Notes under the pieces: model-generated
What the model saw: the letters and a program-made list of their open reading frames with translations, nothing else
What the model was told of the DNA's origin: nothing
Databases searched by the model: none
DNA from: Angiostrongylus vasorum
Taxonomy: Eukaryota > Nematoda > Chromadorea > Rhabditida > Metastrongylidae
Direction: 5' to 3'
Length of the DNA: 64,000 nt
NCBI GenBank assembly: GCA_018806985.1
Contig: JADANN010000370.1
Coordinates: forward strand, 1,594,001 to 1,658,000
Position numbers and translations under genes: made by a program
Shown: one piece after another, positions 39,925 to 52,870 of the stretch
How the letters are laid out: every line of letters begins with the position of its first letter
Position numbering within the stretch: position 1 is the stretch's first letter

Positions 39925-41570
39925 TCACATGGAAGCTAAGACGGCCTGTCTTGACGGATTGTGGAGACCGCAGCATATTTCGTACTCGCTTTTTGTCTAC
40001 CAAACGTCACTCATGGTGGTGGATTGATTCCAGTGTGACAAATGCGAGTCTCATACCATGATCTGTAAAAGAATTGCAGCGGCGAGTACAGCTGATTGAA
40101 GTCAGCTGTGAACACATCCGCATGACGTGTAGGAAGATGATGGCAGATTAGGTTGATTTTGAAAAACCTGAACTTTGCACTCCGGAGAGACATTCTGAGT
40201 GCTGTTAAATTTCGGAAGACTTTGTTCAAGTGCTAAGTAGTGTGCAGAATTCTTGAAATGGATGAAGTACCGACCTACGTACAGAGCGCTGGGAGGACTG
40301 TTAGACCGAAAAGGAGAACGCGGATTTTTGGGTCCTTCAGTTGGTCGGTGGTTTCTATAAGAGGCCCGAATGCGGCCCAAGCTGTTCTACTTCATCTCTC
40401 TAATTCTTCCTTCATTTTTTATCGATCGCTCAATGTATACGTACGAAGGGGTTTCTGTAATCATTTGTAATCAGAGAGTCATCCAGCACGATATTTTCCC
40501 CCTTCGCGCTATAGATTCTCCATATACTTGGTCCCCGCTCTACTTATGCGCCTTCCAATCTTTTCCACGATTCATCGAGTTCCTCGAGCATCGTGTCTGC
40601 TTCACTGGTACTTCTCGAAAAGATGATGGTGCCATATTGTATTCTTGTCCCATCAGAGTGAATTCATTATCCATTGAAAAATGGGGTAAACAACTTTTAC
40701 AATATTGTGTGGCCATGAAGATCTCCTTTTCCTTCGGGCATGGGAACGAGTTCATAGAAAAGCTGTGTTTTTTTGTGTTATAGTTTCGGTAACAGTCTGC
40801 TAGAGTAAGGACTGGTCCACTCCTTGGTCGACGAACGCTTATAGGAATACATTCGTTTCGGCTGTGTCGAAGGCTTTTTTCGTAGCCGATAAAGCCTAGA
40901 GAAAAAGTAGAAGGTACTCTTGACAAACTTCTATGACCTATTACACGGTTTAGATATGGTTCGCGCAGCAAAGTCCCCTAACAGAATCCTTTTTGGTCGA
41001 AAGTTTGTCTCATACAAGCTCACTAATACGCGTAAAGGGTGGTCTTCTTGAGCATATTGTAGAGTACATTAAGCAAGTATATAAGGTGATAGTTGCAGAG
41101 ACTCCTTCGGTCACCATTCTTTTGCGAGATGAATATGCACGACGTCCTCAAATAGCCTTTGGAACTTTCTTTTCGAAGGTAAAATGCCATATGGCTCAGC
41201 AAGACTACATATAGATAGGGCATTCTAACTCTATGACAGTCAGAGGTGAAACTGTAGGGTTCTGGACTGTCTCTTTGTCCTTTTCATCCTTTCTGTCGCA
41301 ACTCGAACCTCGATTGAAGGAATTTTTAGGTGGGAGCGAGTATATTATGGTCACAGATCGTGAAACAAAAAAGTTTTGCGAAACTTTCCGTTATCAGTCC
41401 CATGTCATGTGAGAAAATTTTAGTACTTACAACTTCGTTTATCAGGCCTCGCAGCGACACATTAAACTCGCACGTCTCCCGACGGTATTTCTTCTTATAG
41501 GTTCTGCTTCGTGCTGCTTCTGACAGTTTATTTTGCTTGAACTGATGTAGATCTCTCTGCAAAGAGTTTC
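39925..41570 (-). mobile_element. Decayed RTE-type retrotransposon, second family
   Basis: Minus-strand pieces appear in RTE order with many stops. 41562-41326: LHQFKQNKLSEAARSRTYKK linker. 41223-41023: KNGDRRSLCNYHLIYLLNVL (RT). 40971-40540: GFIGYEKSL and VLTLADCYRNYNTKKH (RT finger-palm). 40380-40102: ALEQSLPKFNSTQNVSPE. 40130-39930: RHADVFTADFNQ C-terminal tail. No copy of the FADD box is intact. It belongs to a different RTE lineage from the one at 27.3-29.0 kb and matches the relic at 55.6-56.3 kb. Inactive. Confidence 0.78.
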
Positions 41571-41762
41571 TACAACTGACATTTATTACCAGCCATGTTG
41601 AGCATGTTATAGAAGGATCATGCTGCGGATTTGTTCTCTTCTCGAGTCTCCTTAGTGATAATGGAAATGCAATCTGTCGTCTTGCTTAAGGAACTGGTGA
41701 GAACCTCGCACAACTTTCAAATCCTTCGACGAGCAGCTCTTAATCTTTGAACTAGGCTTAAA

Positions 41763-42045
41763 GGGTTAAAGGATAAAGCTGTCGGCGTTGATCAATCCCT
41801 GAGAGATGTGTCATAAATTCGACTTCATTAAGCATCGTTTGGAGGTGATTGAATGCATATCTGTATACATTGACTCGCGGTGGCCGACCGATGTACTGAG
41901 CCAGTGCTGCTATTCTCACAGACAAGTCTGGTACCAATTTTCCGACCTCGGAAGGATGGGAGGCTTGGTGTGGCATGAGCGCGGGGATCAATTCCACGTG
42001 TCTGTTGCAGGGCGCCTCCGACCACTGCGCCACACATGCGCTTCG
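41763..42045 (-). repeat. Family A SINE, antisense
   Basis: Minus strand GCGCATGTGTGGCGCAGTGG head, GTGGAATTGATCCCCGCGCT box B region, complete body and ACAGCTTTATCCTTTAACCC tail. Confidence 0.9.
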
Positions 42046-42369
42046 TTCATTTAATGGTAGCATTTGGTTGCGATTTCGTTTAGGTTTTTTTTTCATAATA
42101 TTGAGTTTGTGTCTCTTTAAGTTTCTCTTTCAAATTTGTTGTTGAGTGGAATCATTGTGCGAAGAATGCGGTTAGAACCCAGTGCAGAGTGACCAAACTG
42201 CAGTACTCTGAACAAATGATAAAATATTTATAAAGGGTAAAAAGTTAGACGTTGTTAAATTATGGAGTATATGCTATGCATTTGACACTATTTGTAAGCT
42301 ACTGAGGTCGTTTATTGGCTGTCTGGCTTAAGTAAAGACTTGCAGTTGATAACCGATACATCAAGTCAT

Positions 42370-42510
42370 GTTTATATCCTCCCGGAGATATCTGGCACCA
42401 ATTTGCTGACTCTGGATAAGTGAAAAGCTTTTTGGTTCAGGAGATGAGATGGGGTCGAACCAATGATCAGGATCCGTTGTGGGGCACCTGTATCCACTGG
42501 ATTAGAAAAC
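42370..42510 (-). repeat. Family A SINE 5' fragment, diverged
   Basis: TATCCTCCCGGAGATATCTGGCACCAATTTG matches the family in part, followed by GGGGTCGAACCAATGATC and a weak head at 42482-42507. Confidence 0.5.
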
Positions 42511-42812
42511 CCGTAAAAAATTGCTGTTTGTGGGAAAATATAATTAATGACACAGTTAACAAACTGCAGTTCTGATATTTGCCACCAGAAGACTTTTTTA
42601 CAATCATTGCAGTAAATAACTGTGCAGCGCAACGATTCAACCTACATGAAATGCGCACCGATCGTTCTTAGATGCTATCGTTTCCTTCGCAAATCTCTAT
42701 CAAAAATGAACTGGATTAAAAGACCCTCTTTCTAATACTCTATGAACCTCGGCCAAAAAGAACCTATGAAGCCTTACGAACTGTCTTGTTGACCTGACGC
42801 GACGCCATTATC

Positions 42813-43735
<923 letters not shown>

Positions 43736-43890
43736 TGTTGGTTGTTGTTGGTCACTGTTGTTGTTGGTCACTGTTGTTGTTGGTAGTTGGTGTTGGTTGT
43801 TGTTACTGCTTGTCGTTGTTGGTTGTCGTTGTTTTTGGTTGTTGTTGTTGTTGCCATTGTTGGTTGTTGTTCTTGGTCGTTGTTTTTGGT
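43736..43890. repeat. Degenerate flank of the GTT tract
   Basis: Imperfect GTTGTTGGTCACT and GTTGTTGGTTGTC motifs, the decayed edge of the microsatellite. Confidence 0.85.
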
Positions 43891-44622
43891 TTATACGCTC
43901 TATGATTTATCGGTTAATGTTTGAAAAACAGCCACTACTTTCGCACTAGTGTATCGTTTTTTAATTCATGTCTGGCGTCATATCTTAATGATAGTATAAG
44001 AATAGCGCAACTTTGTGAAACATACCACATGTTCAGGGAAATGAAGACTGCATTACGAGTGAAGTTATCCCTTGTACCTTTATCCCTGAATTTTCCCTTG
44101 TCGAAATGTGCACTTGCTATTTCACGGGCTGCCTCAAGTTTATTTTGCTCGTTATACATTTGATGGACCGATTTTTATCAGGCAGAAACTAGTAAAGATT
44201 TATTCTCTACTTTAATTTATACGATTCGACTTCCATTACTTTGTGGACCTCGTCACTTCTTTCATTCTGGGCTCATTGCCTGGCATTCGGTATTCGCAAA
44301 GCTTTTCGGATTTCCGTCTAGGTTCGGCTGCCACTTGATCAACTTATCTTTTTCACTTCAATGTTGCTGAATACTTGTTTAAGTGCTTTTTTATGAATCC
44401 TGAGATAGTGAAGGGTTCGCAGGACTTCTTTCTCCAAAAGCGGTATTCAACCTTTTCGGCGGTGATTTGCTGACTTTGGGACGTTGCAGACTTGGTTAAC
44501 AGGTGTCGGTTCGAACCAGGGCTCATGCCCTGCATCAGTGTTCCAGTTCTAGTAAGAACCAACCGAAGATTTTATATGATAGTCGATGTAAGTTAACATG
44601 AACTAAATATTTTTTGTTTCAG
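43891..44622. other. Unassigned DNA
   Basis: No exon or repeat recognised. Confidence 0.4.
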
Positions 44623-44959
44623 TTCAAATAATGGGACATTTATGGCAACTCCGGCCACTTTAAAAGCCTACACAGAGCCAGTAGTAGGCAGAAACCTTGG
44701 ATTTTCTCGACGTCTCCGACTCTCTGATCCTCCTAAAAAAATAAGAACAAAAAGTGGAAAAAACTGGGAATTATCTTGAATGCTCTTGATTACAAAGTCC
44801 ATGGAATGTCATTTTAGAAGGGACGAACCTGTATATCGATTGCGGCCTAAGTGCAGTATTATTAAAGCAAAGAAAAGCACTCTCGGAGTCAACGTCGAAA
44901 GAAGAAGAAAGAAGACACTTCTAGATATCATCGCTGTCATGAAAACGAAAATTTTGTAA
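44623..44959 (+). other. Possible exon pair of an unknown gene
   Basis: A TTGTTTCAG acceptor ends at 44622. It is followed by an open frame SNNGTFMATPATLKAYTEPV... to about 44779. A CATTTTAG acceptor near 44815 precedes a second basic open stretch to 44959 (RDEPVYRLRPKCSIIKAKK...). The link between them is uncertain and no family is recognised. Confidence 0.25.
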
Positions 44960-45005
44960 CTCTCACGACTGACTTTCTATTAACCTCGGTATTGATTGAA
45001 TAATT
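44960..45005. repeat. Short Penelope-associated edge sequence
   Basis: GACTTTCTATTAACCTCGG followed by TATTGATTGAATAATTCTT matches 58928-58970 next to the left Penelope copy, without the element itself. Confidence 0.55.
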
Positions 45006-46007
45006 CTTTACATTTTTTGTTTACCAAACAGAAACAAAGCAGAAACAGAAATAAACAAAAATTAACAAAACAAACAAAACAATTTAAACAGAAATATTAA
45101 AAAAAATTTTGTTTTCTTAAAGGTGCATTTTCATGACATGCGTGAATCATCTCGAATAGGTTGTTCATAAGGATACCTAAATAGCTTAACAAACATGGAA
45201 CAATCCTAAGCGAAATTACACTTTCCACATATATTAAGAGCAGCCATTTGCCCAACGATTCTGCTAAAGTCCTAACTTCCTCAGGTTGAAAGGTACAGGA
45301 TAGATGGTGGGTCTAGTTCACCTCCAACAAATTTGTGTGCCAATGTAAGTCATCAGCGTTTGCCATGGAAAGCTCAGTTATTCACCGTTAGTTTGTTTTT
45401 TACCAGTAAAAAAAGAAAACGGGTGGTCCTACACAAAAATTTTGAGGACTTCTGTGTTTCTCGAACGGGCTCTGGCCACTTCGAAACGTGGCAAAGAGGA
45501 AAGAAAGCCTTACTGGTGCAATCTCCATCCGGTCATTTTGTGTATGAGAGGATTACAACTGAGACTGGTGGGACCTTTTCTGGTAAAATGGTCAGTTTTG
45601 GCATGAAAGAGTTAGTGCTTCATCGAGTCGATGAAGACGAAAATATTGCACTACTGCCAAAGCAAACTTTGGGCCATGTAGAATCTAAGGCTCATTTTCC
45701 GACATAGGATTCAACTTGGACTTAGATAGTCTGTTCACCGCGCACAATCACTGTGACTTTACCGATTTTTATCCTAATGTACCTACTACCTTTTGACTCA
45801 CGTATCACTCACCCGTACTCTCTTCAGTGAATGGGACGCTATCGTCATAGTTGACGTGCTGATCTTAATGAAGAGGTGTAAAAGGCTACGATATAAAACT
45901 TTATTATGCATAGTTATTGTCCAAGTACAGGGTTGGCATGAGGTATGGTGAACTACACATATTATAGAAATGTTGCTTTGTATAGAATTAGTAAGATTAT
46001 ACACAAA
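45006..46007. other. Unassigned DNA with one open frame
   Basis: A 124-codon frame at 45333-45707 with TSKKRKRVVLHKNFEDF and SPSGHFVYERITTETGG has protein-like composition but no splice context or known domain. It might be a gene fragment. Confidence 0.3.
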
Positions 46008-46175
46008 TGGCAAGTGTAACGCACTTGTTAGAGAAGCCCTGCAGTGCACAGGTAGTCGTAGGTTCGATCTCGCGCCTCAAAATCATTAAACCGTGCATTC
46101 CTCCAAACTCGTACCAGACTTGTTTGAGGAGATAGCATTCAACAAAGACTAGCATAGCAAGAGTCGTTGCAGAAA
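46008..46175 (+). repeat. Family A-related SINE, 5' half
   Basis: GTGTAACGCACTTGTTAGAG head, GTAGGTTCGATCTCGCGCC box B (GGTTCGATC, closer to a real tRNA B box than the other copies), ACTCGTACCAGACTTGTTTG body. Confidence 0.6.
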
Positions 46176-47380
46176 ATTTATGCTTTTCGGACGTTTTTTC
46201 GTTAGGCCGTAGAGTTGATACTGAAGAGAAGCGTCTAAACTAGCGACAGTATAACAGACGTAGAGGTCACCAGCCGTCTCTGTTCTGTGTGGCGACTGAT
46301 TTTCTTTTTGTATGGAATAGGTGGCGCACTGACTTTCTAATGACACAGGTGAGGGGAGGGGCCGGACCGACTGCTGTGGGTTTATTCCAATTCAAGGCGC
46401 GCGTACGAGAACGCAGGTTTCTTTTGAAAGCGCAAATTTGGAAGGAAACGGGAGACTGGGAATCAAAGTACTAGTGATCCGTTTCCCATCGTTTCCGCCA
46501 GTTTTTTATTTTTGTTCACACTATCCATAGACTTCCTCACCGAGGCATCCCAGTCAGTTTATTTCGACGGCATGTGACTCATTCCTATGTCGTGGCGCAT
46601 ACATGCGGTATACGCTGTCCAATAGAGAAGACATTGTGTCAGCTTTAACATGCAGTTAGTTTTGTTGGATTGGCTCTTCACGCTAGTGCTAGTTCAACGC
46701 TTCGATTCGGCTAGAGGCTTGCAATGACGTAACTAGAGGGTACCTCATTAAAGAATTTTCTGGGTTGACTCGAAAAAGAGAGCCTCACGTTGGTAAAAGT
46801 CTGACACATTAATTGTGATTATAACCGCCCTTATGCCAAAGCTTTTCGAGTTTTATGAGTGTCATTAAGAACTCGATAACCTCACACCAAAATGAGGCGT
46901 TCTTCGTGCCCCTCTAGTCAGCAGAACCAACTCGCTGAAAAAGCACTGGCATGTGATTCAGAGAATAAAGACTTCAATACCATGTATGGTTAAGGAGGCG
47001 AGAAATGCAGCAGTTAGATACAGCGGACAATAGACTGATGATCGCTGGCTCGACGTCTAGCAGAAAGAAACAAAAGTAATATTCTTCTAGGGTTGGAGAA
47101 TTGGAACAGGTCTTGTCAAGAGAAGGCTCCCTTCAACTGGCAAAGGCTAGTGAATGTGCTGAAGATCTAGGGAAGCTCCAGAGGTGTAGAAGGATTACAA
47201 GCGAAATAGGGAAACTTTAGCAGAAGATGCAAAGTTGCCAAGCGGGATTCGAAAACTATGCAAGGTTGAGAACCTTCATGTACGACGGAATGAAGACACG
47301 GAGCGGATGCAAGAAGTATTGGAGTCTCAGAATATGTGAGAAACGGTCTTCTAAATGCTAACTAAATAAATAAATAGTTT
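46176..47380. other. Unassigned DNA
   Basis: No exon or repeat recognised. Confidence 0.4.
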
Positions 47381-48310
47381 GCAAAACTCTGGACCGCAGG
47401 TGCCTATGGTGGGGAACGAACGCGCTATTGTCCTTTCCGGGGGGTAGCGCGCTCACCACCACACCATGCAGGGTCCTTCGTTTCGCCTGTCTCTCAGCTA
47501 GTTCTATTGATCTTTTGCCATCAGCAATCACCCGTGAGCGGGACTGATCTGGGGGGGGCCCAAATCGGCAACGAACCCAGTTAAGCTGAGGCTGCAGTTA
47601 TAATCACAATTTTGACTTCTTATTTACTGCCTACTCTTTTTAGCGGCAGGGGTATGCGTTGCGAAATATAACTTTAATGATGCTGAGATATTTGCAAAAC
47701 TCTGGACCGCAGGTGCCTATGGTGGGGAACGAACGCGCTATTGTCCTTTCCGGGGAGTAGCGCGCTCACCACCACACCATGCGGGTCCTTCGTTTCGCCT
47801 GTCTCTCAGCTAGTTCTATTGATCTTTTGCCATCAGCAATCACCCGTGAGCGGGACTGATCTGGGGGGGGCCCAAATCGGCAACGAACCCAGTTAAGCTG
47901 AGGCTGCAGTTATAATCACAATTTTGACTTCTTATTTACTGCCTACTCTTTTTAGCGGCAGGGGTATGCGTTGCGAAATATAACTTTAATGATGCTGAGA
48001 TATTTGCAAAACTCTGGACCGCAGGTGCCTATGGTGGGGAACGAACGCGCTATTGTCCTTTCCGGGGAGTAGCGCGCTCACCACCACACCATGCGGGTCC
48101 TTCGTTTCGCCTGTCTCTCAGCTAGTTCTATTGATCTTTTGCCATCAGCAATCACCCGTGAGCGGGACTGATCTGGGGGGGGCCCAAATCGGCAACGAAC
48201 CCAGTTAAGCTGAGGCTGCAGTTATAATCACAATTTTGACTTCTTATTTACTGCCTACTCTTTTTAGCGGCAGGGTATGCGTTGCGAAATATAACTTTAA
48301 TGATGCTGAG
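47381..48310 (-). repeat. Family B tandem array, three units of about 311 bp
   Basis: Units begin at GCAAAACTCTGGACCGCAGG at 47381, 47694 and 48005 (313 and 311 bp). Units 2 and 3 are virtually identical; unit 1 has extra G bases (CCGGGGGGTAG for CCGGGGAGTAG). Minus strand carries a tRNA-like head GGTGTGGTGGTGAGCGCG and GCGTTCGTTCCCC. A G8 run (CTGGGGGGGGCCC) is in every unit. Confidence 0.95.
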
Positions 48311-48479
48311 ATCTTTTTGGTCTTTGCCCCCTTCTGGTTTGGATTTGGGCCCTAGTGCAGTGAGCTCTAGTGCAGTTTTCTCCCTTCAATTCCATGTCTC
48401 ATGGCTGGTTCAGTTCCTCATCCTTCAGGGGTTTGAGAGATTCTTTAGCGATTAAAAACACCCCCTCAGTCGCCGAATT

Positions 48480-48640
48480 GGTGCAAAAACTATCTTCACC
48501 TAAAGTTTATCTACTGCCTATTTTTTTGGAGGTACAGTGGGTTACGAGTCAGTCCCCGAAAGCAAAATCTCGAGTTCGAAACGGATCCGTGGTCCGATTT
48601 TTTGCAAATATCTCAGCGTCATTGTTATTACTTTAACTCA
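48480..48640 (+). repeat. Family B-related diverged fragment
   Basis: TTATCTACTGCCTATTTTTT, GGTACAGTGGGTTACGAGTC, GAGTTCGAAACGGATCCGTG and TTTTGCAAATATCTCAGCGT follow family B order. Confidence 0.5.
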
Positions 48641-48774
48641 GTTAGTACCACTAGAAAAAAAATGTTTATAATAAAAAAGAAGCAAACTTTATCGGGCTAG
48701 TTTTTATTATAAAACGGCAATACCATCAGCTGTATTGCCATCACGGGATAGACCCTTGAATTGATGATGTCTAT

Positions 48775-49170
48775 TGATGGAAACCTCTCAACGGTTTACC
48801 GCTTCATCGTGGCTGGGAGGTGTCCCTAGGTGTCGGGTTATGATGTACAATGGGGGAATTTATACCCTCGGCAGAGCTTCTCAAGCTGGGAAGGAGTTCG
48901 GTGTTTCCGTCAAGAAGCTCACCTAAAAAGTAAACCAATACCAGGATCCACCACCGTCCTGGTATCCAATTAGTGGCATGTTGGCAAATCTCCCTCTGAC
49001 TCACAAGGGCGGCGACTGCCTGTACTGATGACGACCTAGGGCAGACTTTGGCTAGGCTGACCTCGGCACTCCAGGGAACGACAACGGGTAAACCAGCAAA
49101 ACACCGAAAGATGGAAATTTTGCTGGTGCCCGCACAACTAGTGAGGACTGGCTGTCCAAGTATCCCAGTG
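48775..49170 (-). repeat. Family C dispersed repeat, copy 3
   Basis: Inverted relative to copies 1 and 2. Reads on the minus strand through CCTGGAGTGCC, CAAAGTCTGCCCTAGGTCGT, CAGGACGGTGGTGGATCCTG and CCACGATGAAGCGGT. Confidence 0.75.
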
Positions 49171-49714
49171 AGTATGATCGTGCATATGACTATGCTTAAT
49201 TACGTACAACTTCTCCACTATGTGGATTTTATCTACTTGAGAGCTTTTAGGTGTTGTAGTTACAGATTTGCCTTTTGTCGTCCATGTTAATTACCAGCTC
49301 TTAGTGGTTTATCTGAGATTTTTAGAGTACCTGAAAAGTTTGTCGAGGAAAATAAACACTCTTATTTGATATATCAATGGGCATACGCTCGTCATTGTAT
49401 CGGAAAAATATGCATCCAATCTCTTATGAGATTCTGTCAATAGGATCGAAAGCACGATGCATCTCTAAAGAATAAAGCATTTCCAAACACTTTATCCCTC
49501 AAATTCTTGTGGCGTTCTTGGCAATTACGATGTTAGAAGGGGACTGCAATCAACTATCTGTGGAAAACCGTATACGGTGCTGACAACTTTCCATTTTATT
49601 CTACGGTTATATAACCAAATGGAAAAGCTTTCCGAAGAAAATTGCATCTGCTTAACCTAGCGAAAGACACATGATTAACTGTATTATAGTATTTAGAGCT
49701 ATATAAACTATGGA
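49171..49714. other. Unassigned DNA
   Basis: No exon or repeat recognised. Confidence 0.4.
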
Positions 49715-49800
49715 TGCTGGAGGCACAGTGGTTGGAGGTATTGTGCAATAATACACATATAATCTCAGCTTCGACCCTTCTCGTACCAGCTTCGAAGTTC
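49715..49800 (+). repeat. SINE-head-like fragment
   Basis: GGAGGCACAGTGGTTGGAGG and a weak B-box region (AGCTTCGACCC). Too short to be sure. Confidence 0.35.
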
Positions 49801-50680
49801 GTGTGCCTTCGCACTCCACAAAGTGGTTCCACACCTCTTGGCAAAGATAACTGTAGGTTCCACAAAGCTTCTTAAGATAAAAATCTACAAATGTTATATG
49901 CTAGGTTATCGAGGAAAATCAACTCGATAGGAATCTGCGACATTTATGAAGAAAACTAATCAGCCGAACCCATCATGTAAGAAAATCCGATGGCCATTTC
50001 GCGGATAGAGAATGCAAAACGGGTGAAGGAAGTAACGAGACCTGCACAACATGTGACGTTTGTTTCGACCAAATAAATAAGTAAACAATTTCCTTTGATT
50101 TGACAAGTATGAATTGTGGAGGTAACCTTTAAATGATTTATTCTGGAAAAGTGTTGTTCCTAGATGACGAACGAGAAAGTGCAGCACGAGGGTTTATTGT
50201 CAAGTACGATCATCTAAACTGAGAAAAAGTTACCACTTTACGAAGAAGAACAGGCAGCAAGCCTATCTAAGCCAGAAATCAACGTTATTTTGAAAGATAT
50301 CTACCAGCAAAGTAGAAGGATCACTCCAGAGATATGGGATATGTGCTGGACTACCGCGAAGAGAAAATGAGCAAAAAACTAGCTATGTAGATGTGTTGTA
50401 GTGGAAAATGAAACCAAAGTACCGCAGTGCATTTTTGAAGATACAAAAAGGAAAAACCTTACAAAGAGCTACAGCAGTCCGATCTTTAAAGATCAACGCT
50501 GTTTTTACTATTCAGTTCTCAGTGTTTGTTCTGCTTGCTTTCCATCGCCGTTGTCTTTATCACTTTTGTGTCCATGCCTTAAAATATTAATAACGAGAAC
50601 TTTTCGGAAACGTGGTATAGAGAAAAATACAAACAAAGGTGTAGGAGAAAAAAGGCTTCGTTTTCAAAACCGTAGTAATT
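49801..50680. other. Unassigned DNA
   Basis: Short open frames only. Confidence 0.4.
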
Positions 50681-51111
50681 TTAACTTCTCAAGAATGTTA
50701 ACCTTGTGCCAACTTGTTCATCATTAACCACGTCGTCTTCCTGTGATTCCAACGGTTCATCTTCAGAAGGTGGTTCTGATGATGGTGCTGCTGGTGGGGC
50801 TGGTGGAGGTGGAATTGGTGGTGGTACTTGTAGTGCTGGTGGCGGTGATGATATAATTTCATCACTCTTCAGTGCAGTCGTCGTTCCTAATGTTAACACA
50901 GTTGTTGTATCTGCTATAGTTGTTGTAGTTGTCGTTGTTGTTGTTGCCTTTGTTGCCGATGTCGTTGTTGGGGTTGTGGTAGTAGTAGCAGTTGTTGTTA
51001 GAGGCGTTGTGCTTGTTGTTGTTATTGTTGTCGGTGCATTTGCAACTAACAGCATTTTCAGCACTTGCAACACTTTCTTTGTTATATTTCTATTTCCAGG
51101 TTTGATCCAGG
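50681..51111 (-). CDS. Possible Thr- and Pro-rich exon of an unknown protein
   Basis: On the minus strand TACTTTCAG precedes 51111 and is a good acceptor. The open frame then runs AWIKPGNRNITKKV, a Thr-rich block (about 50 residues with runs of T), ALKSDEIISSPPPALQVPPP, an Ala/Pro stretch, and an acidic end DEPLESQEDDVVND before a stop at 50681. ACAAGGTTAAC near its end could be a donor. Thr/Pro-rich linkers with acidic tails occur in secreted or surface proteins of nematodes. No domain is recognised, and the Thr block could be a decayed microsatellite. Confidence 0.35.
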
Positions 51112-52594
51112 CTGAAAGTACTTAATTCTGGGTTACTTAGAGTAGGGTATAAGAAACCTTTTAGTGGCAGAGTTTTTTTTCCATAGCACATCATTCAGTG
51201 TAGTTTCAGTGGCATTGTTTTCTCAGTTGCTGCACATTAGAGAACTTCGGACCTTTTTAAACAATGTTAAAGCGATAAATTATACGAAAAAAGCCAAAAG
51301 CTAGGCAAAACTATCAACGCTACACTTGCGTATGCTGAATGTTTCACTTAAGATTGTGAGGCACATTGTAATAGGGAAAGCGACCTCTTTTATCTATCTG
51401 GTCATTGGACCATTAAAGAAATTGGTGCTCATCATTCTATCACTGTTATTTCTCTCGCTGAATCCATTTGTTATCCTCTTTTGTCCCCTTTACTCTTTCC
51501 GTTTTTTGTCTTTGACCTTTTATAAATATTTGATTCCAAGTTACGCACGAAAAGCTCAGGGCATAAATAGAATGCAAAGAATCCCATGGGGATTCCTCAA
51601 AGCATTCCATCCCGTCCACAATATCATACAGATAGCTAGACGCAAATCCTGTCTACACAATAACTTGCAGTGGATTATCTAAGTATCAAGTGAGCGTTTC
51701 ATAATCCCAAACAAATTTGATAATAATTTTTGCGACCTCAGAGAGACAGAACAATTCGTGATCGCTGAACACCAGATGGCACCAGTGACCAATGTAGTGT
51801 AGATTATTACTGCGCTATACGCGCCCTGAAAACAGCACTTGTCACGTTGAAATGGAATTCACCACTAACAAATATCGTTGCAGCAGAATCCTGTAGGTCT
51901 GTTGCTTCTCAAACGATTATTGCGAAATCTTAAGACCTTATGAACAAAGGAAGATCTTACCATCTAAACGAGGAAGTGATGTATAGTTCTACTTCTATTA
52001 AATCAGATGCACTGTGCCAGCGTTAATGTTTTTCCCAGGGACCTCTGTTACACATTTTGCTGACTCTGGAGGGATAGAGGGCTCTGTTGATCCCGTGTGT
52101 TGCGTCAGACTAACAACTATCTGTGTTCCAGGACTCTTTTAACACTACGATTCATGAATTCTCTCTCGCTGTTTAGGGAGGCAAGACCTCACTTGAGGGG
52201 AAGGTTGTGGTGTCAGCGAATTGAACTATCAGCGAGAAATATCACACAACATTAGCATAGTCGGACATATCCAACATTTCTGCTTAAGATATTATCGACC
52301 ATTTTCACAAGTTTAGCGCATAAATCCTGCGTAGTATTTAGCAATAATCCTCTCACAGAACGAAGCTTCGATGAAGAAGTCTTTGTGTGGCTAAATAAGT
52401 CACTGAGAAGGAAATGCACCTGGATTCAACTTTGCATCGATTTGGATACATTGCCCCAGCGTATGCATAGCATACAATGAATTTAGGACATTTTATGCTG
52501 GAATTTGCTTCTTATGAAAGCACAGAAAAAGCGAGGGACGTGATTTGTTTCCAATAATATTTTAGAGTAGTTTTTCTGCCTATGGCAAAAGTAA
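51112..52594. other. Unassigned DNA with SINE scraps
   Basis: Minus-strand SINE-like scraps at 51765-51830 (ends ACTGCGCTATACGCGCCC) and 52040-52140 (TTGCTGACTCTGGAGGGATA). Nothing else recognised. Confidence 0.4.
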
Positions 52595-52870
52595 GGGCGC
52601 GTGTGGCGCAGTGGTTGGAGGCGCCGTACAACACACACGTGGAATCGACCCGCGCGCCCATGGCCCACCAAGCCTTCCATCCCTCCGGGGTCGACAAAGT
52701 GGCGCACGACTTGTCAGCACTGACTCGATACAGCGGCAGGCCACCGCGAGTCATTGTAAAGGCCAGTTATGCATTTAATACCTCCAAACGATGCTTAGTA
52801 AAGTCGAATGCATGGGGCATCCTTTAGGGGATTGATCAACGTCAAGAGCTTTATCCTTTTATCCTTCATG
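52595..52870 (+). repeat. Family A SINE
   Basis: GGGCGCGTGTGGCGCAGTGG head, GGAATCGACCCGCGCGCCCA box B region. Body has a 15-bp gap (ACTTGTCAGCACTGACTCG lacks the GGGAGGATA segment). Tail TTTATCCTTTTATCC. Confidence 0.92.
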
